From Desulfatibacillum aliphaticivorans DSM 15576 (GTDB taxonomy: Bacteria > Desulfobacterota > Desulfobacteria > Desulfobacterales > Desulfatibacillaceae), in the NCBI RefSeq assembly GCF_000429905.1, contig NZ_AUCT01000003.1:124001-188000 (forward strand): a DNA stretch of 64,000 nt. The letters run 5' to 3'. Each line of letters begins with the position of its first letter. The stretch's first letter is position 1. Position numbers and translations under genes: made by a program. The notes under the pieces were generated by a model. That model searched no databases. It saw only the letters and a program-made list of their open reading frames with translations, and had not been told where the DNA came from. This document shows, piece after piece, positions 61,072-64,000 of the stretch.

Positions 61072-61266
61072 TCAACACCCCTTGTCGACTCCCAGCTTGG
61101 TCAGGATGTCTTCCATCAGGCACCATTTGGTAAAGGCGCTTTGCAGGAGGTTCGCTCCCACAAAACCGGTCAAAAGCAGCCAATAGGGGCTGTGAATCAA
61201 AGTTAAAAATATGGAAAGCAGGATCATTGTTCCCGCAATAAGTCGAATCATGTGTTCCATCGTCAT
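61072..61266 (-). CDS. DUF2892 (YgaP-type) small membrane protein
   Basis: 64 residues from ATG 61266, behind GGGAGGTG; a longer frame is less likely. Two membrane helices (LIAGTMILLSIFLTLI, YWLLLTGFVGANLLQSAF) are followed by CLMEDILTKLGV, the YgaP transmembrane domain often fused to rhodanese. Here it stands alone, without rhodanese. It is the first gene of a small unit with the HEAT-repeat gene. The function is unknown. Confidence 0.88.
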   Translation of the reverse strand: MTMEHMIRLIAGTMILLSIFLTLIHSPYWLLLTGFVGANLLQSAFTKWCLMEDILTKLGVDKGC

Positions 61267-61436
61267 AACGCACCTCCCATCAGACAGGCCCAAAGCCTGA
61301 CGGCAATGGCAATGGGCCTTCTCTTCAAATAATATTATCGTGTCAGACGTCTCCGCCGGACTATTGTCGCCTTGCCTTTTATAACAATAACGCCTTTCCG
61401 GCCGAGATCAAATTTTCCGTTGGCGGCGTTAACGCG

Positions 61437-62582
61437 TCAGGGCTGCGCCGGGGCTGGTTTGCCCAGCTTGTAGGCGTTCAGCCTGGCGGTGACTCTCTGC
61501 ATCAAAGCAGAGTCCGCCTTTTTCCGGCCCAGAATCACCAGGACCTTCTCCTGATGCTCCACCGCCTCTTCAAACTCGCCCATGCCCGCCAAAATCCAGG
61601 CCAGGGTATCCAAAACAAAAACATTGTCCGGCTGCAAATTGACGGCCTTTCGGGCCAGCGTCATGGCCCGGCTTTTTTGGCCTTGATCCTGGGATAAAAA
61701 CAAAATGCGCGCCGCATGAGCCATTATATCGCTATTGTTCGGGTCCAGGTCCAGGGCTTTTTGCCAGTCCGCCAGGGCCAGGTCTTCCCTGCCTGTCTCC
61801 CCGTAAGTCTTGCCGCGCCAACGAAGGGCCTCAACGTTGGCCGAATTCTTTTCCAGGGCTGCATCAAATGTGGAGATGGCTGCGTGGTACTTTTTCATTT
61901 CCAGATATGTGCGCCCTTTTTCCGCAAACCAGGCGTCGTCCATGGAATGAATATTGGTGTACGTCCAATAGCTCGCCAGGCCGGAAAGAATGCAGGCCGT
62001 AATGAGAAAGCCGGATACTCCCCTGCTCCCGCCCAGTTGGGAGGCTTGCTTTTTCAGGTCCGACATCAAGCAGCCCAAAAGCCTGTTGTCCGAGGGAACC
62101 GCCCCGATCTGAGCCATATCCTGCCCCTCATACACCGACACCCTCAGCCGGGCCGGTACGTCCTCCAGGACGAATTCCGTCAGATGCTCCGAGCCCTCTC
62201 CTTCCGGGGCCTTATTTTCTTCAAATTGGATTTCCCAACCAAGCAGGCTTTGCCTTAGAGCGGTGAAAAGCGCCTTTTTATCCGCTGCGAACATGTAGTA
62301 CCAATCCCCGCGCCTAAAAATCACGCCCGCGCAGACGGCGAAAAACACGGCGGCGATGACAAAATACACGCGCTCCGGAATGTAGCCGGGAATGACCGTA
62401 ATCTTGTACATGGAGACGCCCACCATAACCATGACCGGAATGGCGATAAAGGAAAAATGCCTGCGGCTGGATAAAACGATGGGCTTGGCTGTGATGGCGA
62501 TCCTGAAGCATTGAATCAAAAAAAACAGGCAGGAAGCAGCGGGAAACGCTGTCAAAATGATATCCAAAGACAAAAAATTCAT
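61437..62582 (-). CDS. Membrane-anchored TPR protein
   Basis: 381 residues. The N-terminal third has three or four hydrophobic helices, there is a further helix near 195 (GFLITACILSGLASYW), and at least four TPR units follow (AWFAEKGRTYLEMKKYHAAIS, ALRWRGKTYGETGREDLALA, AMTLARKAVNLQPDNVFVL). TPRs scaffold protein complexes. Its first codon overlaps the DoxX-thioredoxin stop by 4 bases (ATGA), so the two are coupled. The role is unknown; assembly or redox-related quality control is possible. Confidence 0.85.
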   Translation of the reverse strand: MNFLSLDIILTAFPAASCLFFLIQCFRIAITAKPIVLSSRRHFSFIAIPVMVMVGVSMYKITVIPGYIPERVYFVIAAVFFAVCAGVIFRRGDWYYMFAADKKALFTALRQSLLGWEIQFEENKAPEGEGSEHLTEFVLEDVPARLRVSVYEGQDMAQIGAVPSDNRLLGCLMSDLKKQASQLGGSRGVSGFLITACILSGLASYWTYTNIHSMDDAWFAEKGRTYLEMKKYHAAISTFDAALEKNSANVEALRWRGKTYGETGREDLALADWQKALDLDPNNSDIMAHAARILFLSQDQGQKSRAMTLARKAVNLQPDNVFVLDTLAWILAGMGEFEEAVEHQEKVLVILGRKKADSALMQRVTARLNAYKLGKPAPAQP

Positions 62583-63511
62583 TGCCGGGCCTCCAGTACG
62601 TTCAAAACCTCCTGGGCATCAGGCGGCCTTTCCTCCCAGGCGTGCATCACATGGCCCTGGAAGACCAACAGAAACCTGGGCGATGACCCGGCGCCCACCA
62701 AGCGCCAGAAATGGTCTTCGGGAATTCGAAGGATTGGATACTCGGGAAAATACTTTTCCTGAAATGAGGCGACCGCCTCTTGCGAGTCGTAAGTGAAAGC
62801 CAAGATCGGCGGCATTCCTGGGGAATCCCCTAAAATATTCACGTCCATGACGGATTCCTGGCAGTGCAGGCAATCCGTGCTCATCAGTTCAACAAGGTAC
62901 GGAGAGGCTGACCAATCCACGGTTTCTCCGCTTAGAACAGTCAAGGGTTCGATGGGCGGGCCTTCCCCCCCCGGGAGGATCACCGAGTCAAAGCTAAAAC
63001 CGAAAGCAAAGGGCAGCCATAGGGATAGCGGCAACGCCGCGATCACTATCGTCAACTTGGCGAGGCTTTTTTTGTAATCTCCATGAAACCAGGCCAAAAC
63101 AAGCAGCAAAAGCAGCGCCAAATCCTCGATAAACGCCTGCCCCGGGGATCGGGAAGCCCATTGGCCGAAGCATCCGCAATCCTGTGTAACCCCGGTCCCC
63201 CAGGCCCAACCGAGAGCAACCAAAAAAACCGCCAGCATGGCCGTTGCGCCAACCAGCGCCAATCGAACCCGGTAACGGATGATTAAGGCTGCGCCCACCG
63301 CAAACTCCGCGGCCGTAAGCGCCCATACTAAAAACAAAAGCATGGTCCTGTCGCTGACGATGGCGTAACCGCCCGCCTGGCGGACGGCTTCGTTCATATC
63401 CACAACCTTGGCGGCGCCCCCGGCAACAAAAATCAGGCCCAAAACCAACGCCGAGCCTTTTGATATATAGGGTGGAATGCTTGGGAAAGATTTTTTCGGC
63501 CTGTGGGTCAT
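62579..63511 (-). CDS. DoxX/MauE-type membrane protein with thioredoxin-like CXXC domain
   Basis: 310 residues from ATG 63511, with GGAGG about 11 bases upstream. The N-terminal half has four membrane helices and the MauE/DoxX motif DCGCFGQWA. The C-terminal half, on the outer face, resembles a thioredoxin fold with CLHC in MSTDCLHCQESV, as in TlpA or MauD. Together they suggest electron transfer from the membrane to periplasmic disulfides. ATGA overlaps join it to both neighbours. The partner may be the small protein just upstream. Confidence 0.85.
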   Translation of the reverse strand: MTHRPKKSFPSIPPYISKGSALVLGLIFVAGGAAKVVDMNEAVRQAGGYAIVSDRTMLLFLVWALTAAEFAVGAALIIRYRVRLALVGATAMLAVFLVALGWAWGTGVTQDCGCFGQWASRSPGQAFIEDLALLLLLVLAWFHGDYKKSLAKLTIVIAALPLSLWLPFAFGFSFDSVILPGGEGPPIEPLTVLSGETVDWSASPYLVELMSTDCLHCQESVMDVNILGDSPGMPPILAFTYDSQEAVASFQEKYFPEYPILRIPEDHFWRLVGAGSSPRFLLVFQGHVMHAWEERPPDAQEVLNVLEARQ

Positions 63512-63813
63512 ACTGGATTTATCCTCCTGTTCCCTGAACCTGCATCGCAGCCACCTTGATACGTGAAATCCCATTGAGGGTCAACGGCCATTTGCCTGGA
63601 ATGCTCCGGAGAAGGGTGCAAAAACAGTCCGCCTTGCTTAAATATGTGGAAAATCCATCGTTCATACGGCCCTCCGTCCCAAAAACATTGGATCCCGCCA
63701 TACCAGAACCGTACAAGGATGCCGCACGGGCAATTCAAATCCAATAAATGCCTTTTCCGGCTCTTGCGGCGCCTCCATATCCACACAGTTGCGCCTTCCC
63801 TTTCATGACGCAT
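63508..63813 (-). CDS. Small Cys/Trp-rich hypothetical protein coupled to the DoxX gene
   Basis: About 101 residues from ATG 63813, with no strong ribosome site. It has a basic N-terminus (WRRRKSRKRH), then aromatic and glycine-rich sequence with four cysteines (NCPCGI, QCFWDGG, GGCDAG). Its stop overlaps the DoxX start in ATGA, the best evidence that it is real. No family is recognised. It could be the disulfide-bonded client of the neighbouring thioredoxin-like protein. The rest of the window (63814-64000) shows no confident gene. Confidence 0.45.
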   Translation of the reverse strand: MRHEREGATVWIWRRRKSRKRHLLDLNCPCGILVRFWYGGIQCFWDGGPYERWIFHIFKQGGLFLHPSPEHSRQMAVDPQWDFTYQGGCDAGSGNRRINPV

Positions 63814-64000
63814 AAGTGGTTCTTTTTTAATTTTGATATGTTCAGAATATAAAATTGAACCCTGGCGCCCATGAACGGGCTTGACCACGGGTGAGGACTT
63901 GGTTACAAGAAATGTAGAAACTTTCTGCATACAATTTGAATGAGTAACATCTGCTGTCGCGGCTTTACCCCGGCTTGTCTCAAACGGCTTTTGCAAGGGT

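Overview
The window looks like chromosome of a GC-rich, Gram-negative, strictly anaerobic member of the Desulfobacterota (Deltaproteobacteria), probably a sulfate reducer that oxidises fatty acids or hydrocarbons. The grounds are a heterodimeric B12-dependent methylmalonyl-CoA mutase operon, a glycolate-oxidase-type CCG iron-sulfur protein, an RnfB-like electron-transfer flavoprotein fusion, a stand-alone molybdopterin oxidoreductase, long acyl-CoA dehydrogenases, TRAP-type binding proteins and sigma-54-style signalling. A Desulfatibacillum-like organism would fit, but the genus is inferred, not proven.

Layout. 0-5 kb: edge-truncated anchor-U lipoprotein, an orphan TRAP binding protein, a CCG Fe-S protein and a B12-binding radical SAM enzyme. 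5-15 kb: envelope genes (AsmA-like DUF748 giant, OmpA/VWA lipoprotein, MscS channel), thioredoxin 2, an MFS carrier. 14-17.5 kb: methyltransferase plus molybdopterin oxidoreductase. 18-24 kb: mutA-mutB-meaB, with a terminator-like hairpin before meaB. 24.5-28.7 kb: FmdB-type zinc ribbon and an HD-domain / kinase / PP2C phosphatase signalling row. 28.9-32.9 kb: orn, a TraB-family membrane protein and an RnfB-GltD-type fusion ending at a clear terminator. 33-36 kb: a visibly AT-richer island with a PstI/BsuBI-type restriction-modification pair flanked by nested inverted repeats. 36-42 kb: acylphosphatase and a tight five-gene operon (acyl-CoA dehydrogenase, SDR, MBL hydrolase, alpha/beta hydrolase, small membrane protein). 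42.5-45 kb: GAF-containing PtsP. 45.8-50 kb: DUF3187 outer-membrane protein, tRNA-Arg(CCG), folC, rpsU, adk and a 32-residue ribosomal protein gene with an excellent promoter and Shine-Dalgarno. 51-55 kb: dCMP deaminase, rsgA, CoA-disulfide-reductase/rhodanese. 55.8-60.1 kb: second orphan TRAP binding protein, then a NitT/TauT-type binding protein paired with a histidine kinase behind a sigma-54-like promoter. 60-64 kb: HEAT-repeat, DUF2892, TPR-membrane and DoxX/MauE-thioredoxin genes.

How it fits together. Most genes are housekeeping, acyl-CoA and redox metabolism, and envelope functions. The features that stand out are (i) several families of modular palindromic non-coding repeats filling the gene-free stretches, two of them as circularly permuted blocks; (ii) the R-M island with its structured flank; (iii) the RnfB-flavoprotein fusion; (iv) binding proteins without permeases, one apparently wired to a histidine kinase; (v) a candidate structured RNA ahead of rsgA. 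No CRISPR array, prophage, complete insertion sequence or transposase was seen.
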